Shown in pieces: positions 11,500 through 22,805 of a DNA stretch of 64,000 nt. Each line of letters opens with the position of its first letter. The stretch's first letter is position 1. Under the pieces are notes generated by a model, which saw only the letters and a list, made by a program, of their open reading frames with translations, was not told the origin of the DNA and did no database searches. This DNA is from Craterostigma plantagineum. Its lineage: Eukaryota > Streptophyta > Magnoliopsida > Lamiales > Linderniaceae. Made by a program: the position numbers and the translations under genes. The stretch lies in assembly GCA_027422505.1 (NCBI GenBank), contig JAPQWV010000001.1, forward strand, positions 1,550,001 through 1,614,000, read 5' to 3'.

Positions 11500-12233
11500 C
11501 TAATGGACTATTCAACCTAGCAAATAGCAATCGACGGTTGACCAGACATGTAAAATCAATGAAGAAATGGAGATACATTTCTTGCACGTGGTTTCCAGGA
11601 AACGAGGAGAAAAGGACAGATCGGCCCATAAATTGGAGAAAGACCCACCCAGAATATTTCCACGACCGATTCAAACGTTAGATTGATCCGGGAGTTTCGT
11701 TTTCCGTCCCTATTTTTTGACAAGAAAAGCCCCCGTTTAATTTGAGAGGCTTTTCTTGATTGGTGATCTCTGAGATTATTCACATCTTGACGTGATTGCG
11801 TTCGCGGGATATTTGAAATTGGATCCTCTATCTGGTCCCGGTTTGGTTGGTTCTTCGTATATTGCTGGATTGTTTTGTGGATGTGTTAATTTTACGGACA
11901 TAATCGTAAATATTGATGGCGGTGGATCTTTGAAGTATTGCCTTGGATTGTTGCTGTTATACGTTGAAACCGTTTGATGCCCCAAGGTTCTCTTAAGAGA
12001 AAATTGTCGGCTTGTGAACATAGGTTTTGTCGTCGGTCAATTGGGTATTTTGTCTGTTAAGCATAAAGGGGTAATCCTCTTCTGTTCCTCATTAGATAGA
12101 CGATATAAGGTGTTTTGCTGCCAGTTGCAGGTTGGATAAGAAATAATTCTTCTACGTTCTTTTTGTATCACACGAATGATTGGATCGCTAAGCATTTGAT
12201 TAAGCAGCAGAAGTTGTGTTGGTTATTTAGAAC
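11500..12233. other. Upstream region of the carrier gene
   Basis: Non-coding stretch between the LINE target duplication and the carrier ATG. T-rich sequence from about 12020 to 12230 is likely 5' leader, possibly containing an intron. No clear TATA box or other motif is convincing. Confidence 0.4.
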
Positions 12234-13725
12234 ATGGGTCATACTCAAACACAAGGCTCTTCTACTCTGTCATCAAACGTGACGGAGTTTATTGATGGCC
12301 GCTCAAGCCATAGAGAATCCCATTATATCGATAGTTTGCCCGTTTACGCTAAAGAGTTGATCGCTGGTGGTGCGGCTGGTGCAATTGCAAAGACCGCAGT
12401 TGCACCTTTGGAACGAATCAAGATTCTTCTGCAGGTGAATCCAGTCTCAGACGTAAATAAGTATTGCATCTTGTTTATTGAATGGCTGGGGGTTTTATAC
12501 GTACTTTTGTGTTACCTTCTTTTATAGACGAGAACGCAAGGATTTCACTCTCTTGGGATCTATCACTCGTTGAAGAAGCTCCTGGAGCACGAAGGTGTTG
12601 CAGGATTCTATAAGTAACTTCTGGAATCACATTATTACAACCCTTTTTCATTTCAGCATTTTTTTTTTCAGAACTTCGTATTAATTCCATTTCTGTCAAA
12701 CGCCTTAGGGGTAATGGAGCAAGTGTGCTGCGAATAGTTCCTTATGCTGCGTTACATTTCATGGCTTACGAGCGATACCGTGTATGGATCTTGGACAACT
12801 ATACTGGCTTTGGGACGGGGCCTTTTGTGGATTTAATAGCTGGGTCTGCTGCTGGAGGTACAGCAGTCTTGTGCACTTATCCCCTCGATTTGGCTCGAAC
12901 CAAACTTGCTTATCAGGTAAGACATATCTCAACTTGCTATACTGTTAATGAAATTTAAGATTTGTTTCTGAGCCAACTCAGTTGGTTTTTCGTATTATGC
13001 AATGTACTCGATCAAAGATCACAAATTTGGTTTTGGTTTTCCTCCCATGGCGCTTATGTACTCAGGTTGTAGACACTAGAACAACTGTAGGGCAAGGGAC
13101 AAGACAACTCAGTGGCCATGTAGCTTATACTGGAATTACAAATGTTATAGAAAGAGTGTACAAAGAAGGGGGAGTACGTTCGCTATATCGAGGCATAGGT
13201 AGGGACCTTTGAATTCGATTTTATTTTACGCATGGACAATCTTGTGGAAAGTTATTGTTCCTAACAGGTCCAACGCTCATCGGCATTCTTCCCTATGCTG
13301 GTTTAAAGTTTTACGTTTACGAGGAACTAAAAAGGCACGTACCCGAGGAACAACAGAAGTCCATCTTAATGCGATTGTCTTGTGGGGCGATCGCCGGTTT
13401 ATTTGGGCAGACTATAACGTACCCATTCGATGTCGTAAGGAGACAGATGCAGGTGATAATTCCTGATGTTGCATGTTTCTCACACTGTTAATGAAACATA
13501 TTGTTCTTAACAAGACAGTAAAGTAGCAACTTGAGTTTATGGTTGTTCTTATTTCACGGTTGAATCAGTTTAGAAAGTAGTTGAGTCGATTTTAGACAAG
13601 GGATTGTAATAATTGAACTTACTCAGGTCGAGCAGCATCTTCAACCTGCACTATCGTCGCAAGTCAGATACAAAAGCACATTGGATGGGCTTGTTGTTCA
13701 AATTCTTTTAAGTAAGGTTAGCTGA
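12234..13725 (+). CDS. Mitochondrial carrier, CoA-transporter type, truncated before helix 6
   Basis: SLC25-family carrier of the inner mitochondrial membrane, closest by memory to Arabidopsis CoAc1/CoAc2, which move coenzyme A. Exons: 12234-12434, 12538-12613, 12709-12916, 13075-13198, 13268-13452, 13627-13725. Signatures occur in the expected three-fold pattern: [13 protein letters not shown], then [15 protein letters not shown], then [14 protein letters not shown], with [25 protein letters not shown] between the second and third. After [19 protein letters not shown] the frame stops. Related carriers continue for roughly 45 more residues (matrix loop, GW(K/R)QLFAGL, and the sixth transmembrane helix); none of this is found before the next gene relic. 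Either a pseudogene or a carrier with five helices. Its 3' end converges on the HSFA2-like pseudogene. Confidence 0.85.
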
Positions 13726-13888
13726 TTGATAACACACAGTGATTTGTTCTATTTGTTTGACTAAACAATTTTTCAAATGAAACTCTTCATCTTGAAAATT
13801 ACTTGTGTTCTTGTCTTCCTTCATACAAGCCAGAAATATAGCATACACAAGTTCTTACAAGTTACAGCTAGGTTATCACCGTTGTCAA

Positions 13889-15081
13889 CTAAATGTGTCC
13901 CAGATGATCGGCAATATCTCTTATGTCTTCCTTGTCCCACTGCGTGTCTTCCTCGACTAAATCCTCAACATTGACATCATCAAGTTCTCCCACAGATTCT
14001 CAGCTGCTGAGTTACTCAGCAATGCTTCTTCTACATTGGCAGAAGCTTCGAGGTTTAAACCAACATTCACATCATCGTTCATGAGTGCTTCTAATTCCTC
14101 ATTATAGTCCAACGATGGCCCTTCGAAATCCTCAATGCCGGGCTAGTAAGCCTCCTCTTATGCCCTATCTAGATTTTCTTACTATCATCGTATTTACCCA
14201 TACTTGCAAAGAAACAAACGATTTCCAAGCGCTTTTGCTAGAGATCCCATCATCTGCTGTTGTTTTCTCTCCATAATACGTATACTTACTTCCATCTCCA
14301 AGATTTTCTCCTACTTCTCTTGCGTTGGCCTTAGCATTACAACTTCATGTTTCGGTCTCTCTTTAATCTTTCGATCTCTTCTTCCGATCCGTAGTTGCCT
14401 AATTATTCCAGGTAAGGAATGGGTGAGGCTTTTTGATTCGTATTTTAGGCGGCATTTCGTCTCCTTTTGACCGTCTTCAAGAGGTGCTTTTGCCCTCGTA
14501 GAAAGCCCTCGTTTGCGAATTCCCATCTATCTGGGTCGACTTTTCTGAAACCCTGCATTTTTTTTTATAATTTTTCTATTTCTGTGAGATTATTTTCGAT
14601 TAAATCTGAGTAAATAGTGGAATCATCGTCATCATCAACCTGCGGTTCCCCATGCTTGCATCGACAGATTAAAAATCCCAAAACGTGGAAAAAAACAGAA
14701 CAAAAACCTACTGCAGAAACGAAAGAATTCAAAAGAGAATCATCAACGAAGAAATATAAACTTACTTACATATGTGTTGAGCTGGCGAACGAAGCTGGAG
14801 AAGTTGCCGTGCTTGAAGTACCTCGGAAGCAGAGCGGTGGAGAATCTGTGAGCGTCCCAAACGATGAAGCTGTTCTTAGACAAACTCCATGACACCACTG
14901 CATCAGTCGAAGGATCTTCGACCATCTCGTAAGTCTTCATCAGAAACGGCGGATAACCCATTTCGTGTAAGCCCTCCATTGGCCTCGGCGAGCATGAATT
15001 GAACGCCTTCGACGACGACGGCGACGGCGATTCGCCGTCTAGTATGATAACTTCTTCGATCTTCACATTCAGGCCATCCAT
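13889..15081 (-). pseudogene. HSFA2-like heat-shock factor, disrupted after the DNA-binding domain
   Basis: Exon 1 (15081-14770) encodes an acidic leader, then [45 protein letters not shown] and [16 protein letters not shown] intron follows and exon 2 starts at 14552 with [30 protein letters not shown], completing an HSF DNA-binding domain with the class-A intron position. A TAA at 14447-14445 comes directly after. Beyond it, in shifted frames, are remnants of the HR-A/B coiled coil (EEIERLKRDRN, KQQQMMGSLAKAL) and of the HSFA2 C-terminus (DDVNVEDLVEE..W..EDIRDIADHLG, stop at 13891-13889). The central activation region is mostly gone. The intact DNA-binding domain could still give a short protein of about 145 residues if transcribed, but the tail shows decay. 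Confidence 0.85.
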
Positions 15082-15302
15082 TGCAATAATGGGCTGTGAT
15101 TTGAGTGATTGTTTATTAGTGGGAAGGGCGAGTGAGAGAGCAGCCACGCGAGTATATATTGGTTGTGAGGACGAAGCTTCTAGATAGAGAGTCTTCATAT
15201 ACACAAACACGTGAGCTTTGTCTTATTTGATAAAAAAATACTTTCTAGAATCTCCTCAGGTATAAGAGGGGATTAGGTCAGTGGAATTCGAAACTATTAG
15301 TC

Positions 15303-15604
15303 TGGTACAACTCGAATTCGGGAAAAGGAATTAAATCGAAAATGAGAGCTTCGAGTGGAAGAATCGGCTCTGATTAATCGATTCAATTGTTACATACAAT
15401 AGAAGAGAGAAGAAGAGGGCTCAGCACATACGCTAATGGCCTGATACGCACACACCAAAATCTGAATAATGTTTCTAATAACAGAAAGTAACGTGTTATA
15501 TAGAAAAGGTAGTAGAAAACGTGTTTACGCCTTCTAATTAGTCCAACTCTCAATCCCACGATAGAAGTCGTTTGCTCCCACGTTTTCCATTTGGACTGGT
15601 AACA
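15303..15604 (-). repeat. Gypsy 3' LTR, 302 bp
   Basis: Copy of 19010-19306. It lies only 221 bp upstream of the HSFA2-like start codon. Confidence 0.93.
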
Positions 15605-15986
15605 ATCCCCCATCCTTAAAACAACTCTTGACCTCAAGAGTTGATAAAAGCTGGAATTGCTGCTGCACTATAGACCAAGCTTCCACCAAATGCGCTCTCG
15701 ACTTTTGGGTGGCTCTCACCACAGCAAAGAGCTCCTCGATCGTCGACCAAGCAGTTGCCCTCGGGCTCAATGGTTTACTCGCGGCAGCTGCCCTCGAACT
15801 CATAGTGGCAATGGGTTTGCATTGTTTGTGCAAGACAGGCCCAACGGTTGACTCATACGCCTCCGTCTCAGTGGTAAATTCTTGAGTACAATCTGGGAGA
15901 ATTAGCACTGAAGAGTTACAAGGAACTCGTTGTAAGTGCTCGAACGCATGAATGGCCTGCTCATCCCAGCGAAAATTGTCGTTCTG
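15605..15986 (-). pseudogene. Gypsy RT/RNase H junction remnant
   Basis: Read on the minus strand from the solo-LTR junction, this gives LLQNDNFRWDEQAIHAFEHL followed by LPDCTQEFTTETEAYESTVGPVL and KPIATMS. This is the typical end of the Gypsy RT connection domain running into RNase H (where the family has an ETDAS motif, here ETEAY). It is the continuation of the sequence interrupted at 17525 (YRRFITGYGKIAQPL). The text then loses similarity and ends in the polypurine tract. Not functional. Confidence 0.75.
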
Positions 15987-15991
15987 TAGTA

Positions 15992-17519
15992 GGTTAGTGA
16001 TAAGTTACGATTTTTCGATATTTTTATGCCCTATAAACATGTGTTATTGGTCATTATTTATTAAACTATACATGGATATATTATTTAAGTGCATTTTACA
16101 TTTTATGCAGATGTCAAAGCAAAAGTAAGAAAAACAGGAGAAGTTGTCGTGGAATGAAATTGGCAAATTTTGGAATTGCATAACTAGTGGCAAAGTTGAT
16201 CATGCGCTTGGCCCTACTTCAATTGTTTGTTCTCCCGTAAAGAGTGACAACATGAAGCAAAGGAAAGACAAGGTGGGGCAAGAAACTTACAAACCACACA
16301 CCTTTTCCTCATCTCACCAACCTAAGCCAACAAGAATAAAAAGGATTCAACAATAGATGGCTCAAAGATGCAATAATCAAACCAACGAGCAAATCATGGA
16401 ATAAAGGAAGGCTACTTGTCGGACAAATCATTTATACAATCAATCTCACACATGCAAAAAGGAAAGAAAAGGAACGAAGGATGCATGTATAAAAGAAGAC
16501 ACCCACTAAGCACGTAAAACTCTGACCTTAATATCGTGCAAGGCAATTTTATTATCAAGAAGTTGGCAGCTCACCACAACAATCCCAAGACGAAGCTATT
16601 CAGTCGCACAGCTCTTTTTCCTCACTCCCCAAGCCACACATCAACCCGCAGCCAGACGAAGAGTTCTCTCACGCAACGGAGATCCCGACAGAAATAGGCG
16701 TGATCCGTTCGTCGTGATAGTCAACTTTCGTACATCGCCTTACTTGAAAACAGGAATGTTCACCTCTATCTTTTCGTATTTTTTTGTTTATTAATATGTG
16801 TGTTTAAGTTTACTTGTGGTTAAGGCCGTACTAGGTCGGATTATGATTTCGTATTGATGCTACTCGTATTTTATTTAATCGTATGAGTTAAGTTACGTGT
16901 TCTTTGAGTTTAATGCTTGCGTATGCCTGATCAACATATGCTTGATTCTTGATTGGTTTATGAGACTGAAAAAGTGATTAGACCGGTTAGAACAATAAAT
17001 ATAGTGCATCACGACGTAAAATCGACCAGCGATGGAATTCGGTTTCGTCCGTGTGGTTTCCGAGACCTTAGGCGCCAAAAGCGTTTAAGCTCGGGGAAAT
17101 TCATAAAGCCTAATGCGTGCGGGGTAACTACAGTCAAATAGAAATATAGTTGATTGGTTCACTTTCGCATAGGGTTGCTAGTTACGTGAATAATGGGTAG
17201 CACGTACGTTAGGAATTTCTACCTTAACTAGATTCATATTGGTTAAATATAGACGACTGCATGAAAACGTAGGACTAATCTGTGCTGAATATGTGCCTTA
17301 ATCACATTTGTCATTATTAATTTAAAACCGTTATTTTTATTTCCGCTTTTATCTAGTTCGATTATTTTATTTTTATAAAAAAAAAAAGATTCATAAAAAC
17401 ACCTTATTAATATTTGCTTCAGTCTAAATTAAAATTCAGAATAATATCTTAGAATTAATCGAACTATCCTCGTGGATCGATACTCGGACTTACGTCCGTT
17501 TTATACTACTTGCACGACC
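15992..17519 (+). mobile_element. Solo LTR nested in the Gypsy element, TAGTA duplication
   Basis: A 1,528-bp block splits the Gypsy RT text. Identical TAGTA 5-mers flank it (15987-15991 and 17520-17524), and removing it restores the reading frame across the junction. Its right end (CTCGTGGATCGATACTCGG ... TACTTGCACGACC) resembles the 3' end of large Gypsy LTRs, and no internal retroelement domain is present, so a solo LTR produced by LTR-LTR recombination fits best. Its outermost bases are GGTTAG and CGACC, not TG/CA; the more usual TG...CA pair sits a few bases inside. Confidence 0.78.
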
Positions 17520-17524
17520 TAGTA

Positions 17525-18965
17525 TACTTGGAGGGGTTGAGCGATCTTTCCGTACCCTGTGATGAAACGCCTATAGTAGCCGCACAGGTTCAAGTGGTTG
17601 TTCCACTGAATCGCAGCTCGATCCCGCCTTCCTCGATCGAAGGCCATGTACTTCAGAGCTAACGATGTGTATCGCAGCTGGCCTTCGACAACATAGCAAC
17701 GCCCTCTACCACACGGTGGGATAGGGTCTCTTCTACCGTGTAGTTGCTCGCCAATACGACGTCCTCGATCAAATGGAACGCCGTGGTATTTTCCAAGTGA
17801 TACTACGAACTGTACTCCCAATACTGTATCGCAGCCTCCTAGCAGCAGAATCATCATATCGGCTACAAAATGAGTTCCCTGCATTTTCCGTTGGAATCCC
17901 TTATACATGTACGAACTACAGAGCTTACTTTCATCAGCCACAGCCACAGGAAATGGACTTGTTTGGTCCAGCCGACTCCCAAACCTCCTAGCCCATTCTA
18001 AATCTAAAAATTTATGCGTACTCCCCGTGCCGATTAATACATGTAATGGCTTACCATTTACGTTACCAGCCACTCCCATAGTACTATAATCATGCACTCC
18101 AGCCATGGCATGCAGAGACACTTGGTAACTAGTCAGAGAGTTCTCCGTAACATCATTCAACTCCTCTTCCCCGTCAGCCTCGTCAGAATAAGCAGTCTGC
18201 TCCTCCGACTTCTCCGTATCATCCTTCACTACTTCCAATAAGTATATCTGTCGTCTCCTTTCGCAAGTGTGACCAGCGGTGAACTTTTCATCGCACCAGA
18301 AACACAGACCCTTGGCTCGCTTCTCATCCATTTCGTGTGGGGACAATCGCCTTGAGGGTATGATTGGTGGGCTGCTCCCTTTCACTGTCGTGTTGGGCTT
18401 AGAGTGGAAAGCATTTGAGGTCATCGAAGGTGAATCAAAGTTCACTGGGCTCTGACTTACAGCCGTATGTTGAGTGCTTATATTTGGAGTGAAGGGAGTC
18501 ATTGCAGCAGACGCGCTAGGTCTCAGATTTCCCCCAACAGAGATGGGGATAGGTGTTCGCGTCACCCCCAATCCATTGGCTTGCTCCTGTAGTTTTGCCA
18601 AACTCACAGCCTCTGATAAAGAACTTGGGCGAAACATTCTCACAGCCTCCGCAATCTCAGATCTTAAAACCATCTAAGAAACAGCTTACCACGTATTGCT
18701 TCGAAAGCTCGACACAACTCATCAGTCCCTTGAAATCATCCACATAATCCTGAACTGAACTCGTTTGCTTCAGATTCAGGAGCTTGTTCATCGAGTCAGC
18801 GCATCGGCCTACTAAATCACTGCCAGACGATTTGCTCAACATCGCAGCAATCATCTCTCGCAGATCCGCCAGCTGCTTGTTGATTGAGGTGTTACCCGCA
18901 TCCACCTGCTCACGAAACATATCCAATTGCTCGCGCAGTTCCACGTAGCCCGTTCCTTCTGCCAT
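17525..18965 (-). pseudogene. Gypsy gag-protease relic
   Basis: From the right: gag N-terminus (MAEGTGYVELREQLDMFREQ, 18965 downward) to SVQDYVDDFKGL and a stop near 18657, with the middle of gag deleted. A second frame (18673-17525) continues with FRPSSLSEAVSLAKLQEQ, a retroviral-type zinc knuckle (CFWCDEKFTAGHTC), the acidic linker, and a protease site in which the catalytic Asp is replaced (LIGTGSTHKFLD). RT sequence is reduced to its last residues (CGYYRRFITGYGKIAQPL), joined after a large deletion. The Asp-to-Gly change in the protease site and the missing RT core show that it is dead. Confidence 0.85.
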
Positions 18966-19009
18966 CTTCGAGTTTTTCAGAGATCGAGGATCGACGCTCT
19001 GATACCAAT

Positions 19010-19306
19010 TGGTACAACTCGAATTCGGGAAAATGAATTAAATCGAACATGAGAGCTTCGAGTGGAAGAATCGGCTCTGATTAATCGATTCGATTGTTAC
19101 AGATAATAGAAGAGAGAAGAAGAGGGCTCAGCACATACGCTGATGGCCTGATACGCACACACCGAAATCTAAATAATGTTTCTAATAACAGAAAGTAACG
19201 TGTTATATAGAAAAGGATAGTAGAAAACGTATTTACGCTTTCTAATTAGTCCAACTCTCAATCGAAGTCGTCGTTTGCTCCACGTTTTCCATTTGGGCTG
19301 GTAACA
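19010..19306 (-). repeat. Gypsy 5' LTR, 297 bp
   Basis: Copy of 15303-15604 with small indels near the right end. Its outer edge is 141 bp upstream of the PRIMPOL start codon; its own promoter would fire away from PRIMPOL. Confidence 0.93.
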
Positions 19307-19447
19307 TAGTCGTCGTTAATAGCGAAATTACTTACTGTCTGGCGCTAGCTGTCTGTATTTTACAAAAAACTCATCCTCCCGCTCGAAGCGCAGGCCTTCC
19401 TAGTCCTAGTACAACCAACGCAGAATCCGAAGGCAAAATTAGCATCG

Positions 19448-22400
19448 ATGAATTCGATCGACGATGTCGAGCGCCTGTTTCAGTGCTTCAAATGCGGAAT
19501 TTCACCTCCACGTACTATCTCTTCCTCTTAATTTGATGTTGCCATCGTTTAGATTTTTGCAATTTTAGATGATAATTGTTTCAGAATTGTTGTGTTCGTC
19601 AGAATCTGCTGTCAGGGAAAGGAGAAAGGAGAAGAGGAAGCTAAAGCAAGAGCAATCACTGCAGCCTCAAACACCCAACACGCTATCTGAAGGTAAGCAA
19701 GCGAATCGGAAGAATGGCAGGCGTTTCTCTCCACTTGTCTTTTATGGTTCGCCAAATGGAGTCCCTCCGAAGAAACCAGCTCGTTTACTCCGACTACTGC
19801 GCGAGATTCGCGTTGATCTTGCCGAGCAATGTAAATCGAGGTGAAAAAGTAGTTAATTAATGTATTTATTTGTTAGGATCCAAATTAGTGAAAGATTGAA
19901 AATTTTCACATTAGAGTCAGAGAAGAGGTATGGCGTACATTCCCCAAGCAAGCTGAGGCGATGAAGTTTGCGAAAGAGAGGGCGAATGCTCGTGTTTTCT
20001 GTTACCAAGACCATATGCATGGTCAGAGGAGGTATCTTGTGTCCACTTATAGGGAATTTTGCCGGAGGTATAACTTTTTTTGTTTCTTGTGTTGATTTTC
20101 CAAGTTTAGGTTGAGCGAGTCTGATGCTTCTTTTGTTGTTGTTGGTTTGATGTTTTAGGTACAGAGAAATGAATTCAAAGTTTCGCCACCATTACGAAGT
20201 TATTCAACAGGTGAAAAATCTAATCCTTAAAGCACATAATTGTCAAAGCCGAAGCAGTGGAACCATAGGAATTCATGCACCAGCGTGGAAGTTTGGACTT
20301 AAGAAACAGATTGTCCTTTATGATTGATATAATATCAAAGAATTAGATTTGATGCATGCTATGATGTGAATTTTGTCTGTTGTAGGATTCTAGGTACGTT
20401 TCTTCATACGAATGCTTCATTTCTCAGGCACCTTCATATTTCCTAATGTTACAGGGACAACCATGCCACCTTTACTTTGATTTGGAGTTCAACAAGAAAG
20501 AAAATGCAAATAGAAATGGAGATGAAATGGTAGATCTCCTCATAACTGTTATCTTCGATGCCTTACTCGATAAATATTCAATCCAGGGAACTGAAGATAT
20601 GCTCGTAGAACTAGATTCATCGACCATAGGTATGCCTCGATTCGACACTGAAAAGTGATTTAGTTTGGGTTATTCCATGAGAGTCATTTTCAGGTACTGT
20701 TTCATAATTCTTTCCTTCTTATTTATATTTACAGAGAAATTCTCCCGTCATTTAATAATCCGGCTTCCGAAAATAGCCTTCAAAGACAACACACACATAG
20801 GTGCTTTTGTTGCCGAGGTATGTCATGGTTGGACGGGGAAAAGAAAAACCTCGATCATAAATGATATATCACATCATTAAATGAATCGCTACGGAAAAAT
20901 ATGATACTCTATAAATATTTTTCATTTCATTAGCCGAATCAAGTTAAAGTTACTGTTTATATGATTTGTGGTCAGATATGTTCACGCATAAACTGTTATA
21001 GAGAAAGAGATGAGAAGTTCAAGAAGTTGTTTATTTCGAAGGGTTCAGATTCTGCTGATACCAATAGCCATCTCTTTGTGGACACTGCTGTTTATACAAG
21101 AAACCGTTGTTTCCGATTACCCTTCTCATCAAAAGCAGGGAAGAGCTCGTTTCTTCAACCTAGTGGACGCTTTAAATGTAAGGACATGGTAAGAAACATC
21201 TGGCCTTAATCGTACATGCATTTTATGTTTACATTACAGGGATAAAAACTTGATGGATGACTTGATATTGTCGTTCAAACCTTACATTCCAAGTTGATAT
21301 CCGAATTATTAGATCCTTAACGGCCGATGCATCTCATTTAGTTCCGTATTTACAATGCTGTGACTTAATCTGCAGGGTGAGGAAGAAGTATTAATGGCGT
21401 CCTTAATATGCAACATCGAAGCTGACTGTGAGAAACTTCTGATTTGCAAAATGGATTTAGACTGTGTGAAGACTTTGCACTTTGACACTGAAGTAATAAC
21501 ATCTTTTTGTTGCTATGTTTTTCCTTTTTCCTTAAGATCAATCTTATGGAAAAATATTCCTTGCCGTGGATTCGACTTCATTCATGGAAGTATTTAAAGA
21601 AGATTTTTTTCTTTCCGCAGGTTCCCAATAATAACATTCAGGAGAATATGGACTTTCATCCAAATTTTGATATGAAGGTTTGCACTACCGATACTTCGGC
21701 AACTTGCATGGCGGGAAAATCACCCTTCCCAGCATTGGATTCATTTATTGAAGTCATCGCCTCAAGAGGCAACGTATCAGGTGAGCTGCATTCCTCACCC
21801 GTATTGTGTCTCATGCACGACGGAATTTTCTCATCGTCTCTGTCAGATTTTAATTCCAATGATGAGCTATATCCTACCAAGCCCAGTGTTTTATGCCGAT
21901 GGATTTGGTTGTAATGTGCTATACCATTTTCAGGAAAAATTCGAAGCTGGTACTGGTTCTCAGAAGATGAACTGATGGTTTACAGCATGTCTAGGAGCAG
22001 ATACTGTGAACGAATAGGCAGAGAGCATAAAAGCAACCATGGTATTTACCCAACGTGCTCCTAAATTAACTTGTTTCCCACAAAAAAATCAGAGATTCAA
22101 ATTTTTTTTGGTTTTTCAGTTATCTATGTGGTCGATCTAAGGAGGGCCGTTTATTACCAGAAGTGTCATGATCCAGATTGCAGAGGTCGGTTCAGTATTA
22201 ACTTCAAATCAACAGAATTTCAACTTTCCAGCGAGATTAACAACTTATTATGATTCTGTTTTCAGATTATCGATCTCCACTACGTATAGTTCCTGATGAT
22301 ACAATACCTGATCATGCTTTCTCCTCCAATCTCCTCCCTCAAGACTGTGACCATGACATGAATGAGGAGGCAGAAGATTGGTGGAATGAAGCAGTACAAT

Positions 22401-22637
22401 TAGCAGAGCATGTCGAGAAAATGCAGAAAGGAATGGACCTTACACAGATGGTAATAAGATTAGAGTTAATGTTCGTCAGTTTGGTATCATACAGTTAACA
22501 AATGCTAAAACTAATCTAACTCTTAGGATGACCAAGAAGAAGAAGATGGCGATGATGTGAATGATGATGATGAGTGGTGGGCAGCTGCTGAAAACACAGC
22601 TTTGCTAACTGAAATGGCATACCTTCAACATGCCTGA
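19448..22637 (+). CDS. PRIMPOL: PrimPol, primase-polymerase
   Basis: Archaeo-eukaryotic primase that re-primes DNA synthesis past lesions, acting in the nucleus and organelles in other eukaryotes. About twelve exons are readable, from ATG 19448 to TGA 22635-22637. Leader: MNSIDDVERLFQCFKCGISPP. Catalytic motif I is CHLYFDLEFNKKEN (exon from about 20455; the D-x-E pair binds metal); motif II is KFSRHLIIRLPKIAFKDN (S-x-H, about 20735); motif III is VDTAVYTRNRCFRLPFSSKAGK (about 21080-21145). A UL52-type zinc finger follows: YCERIGREHKSNH (Cys-X6-His) and YYQKCHDPDC (Cys-X4-Cys), about 21990-22185. The C-terminus is acidic with WWNEAVQLAEHVEKM and EWWAAAENTAL. All catalytic and zinc ligands are present. 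The gene is convergent with the PPR gene, 168 bp between stops, and its promoter is squeezed against a Gypsy LTR. Confidence 0.93.
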
Positions 22638-22805
22638 AAAACTCAGTCATAGTACCCTTTGCTTGGTGGAGAAGATCACTTTGTATAATAGGGTAATTCT
22701 CTTCCACTATATTATGGCCTTTACTTCCATCAACTCAAAATCTCTCTATCTCTCACTCTTTCTCACACACACCACTACATTATATATCAAGACAAATTCC
22801 AAGTG

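Larger units (their letters stand above)
15303..19306 (-). mobile_element. Ty3/Gypsy LTR retrotransposon with perfect TAGTC duplication
   Basis: Two LTRs (15303-15604 and 19010-19306) share about 295 bp with roughly a dozen substitutions by eye. On the minus strand each begins TGTTACCAG and ends TTGTACCA. The initiator-Met primer-binding complement lies at 18996-19007, two bases inside the right-hand LTR, and a polypurine tract (15605-15618 on the minus strand) adjoins the left one, so transcription runs leftwards. Target duplications TAGTC at 15298-15302 and 19307-19311 match exactly. The internal region has gag, protease and a small RT/RNase H remnant, with most of RT and all of integrase missing, and a solo LTR inserted at 15992-17519. 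Confidence 0.95.

Noticed and set aside
16144..16356. Coding region inside the solo LTR
   Set aside because: Short lysine-rich frame with no domain; it lies in the LTR of a retroelement.
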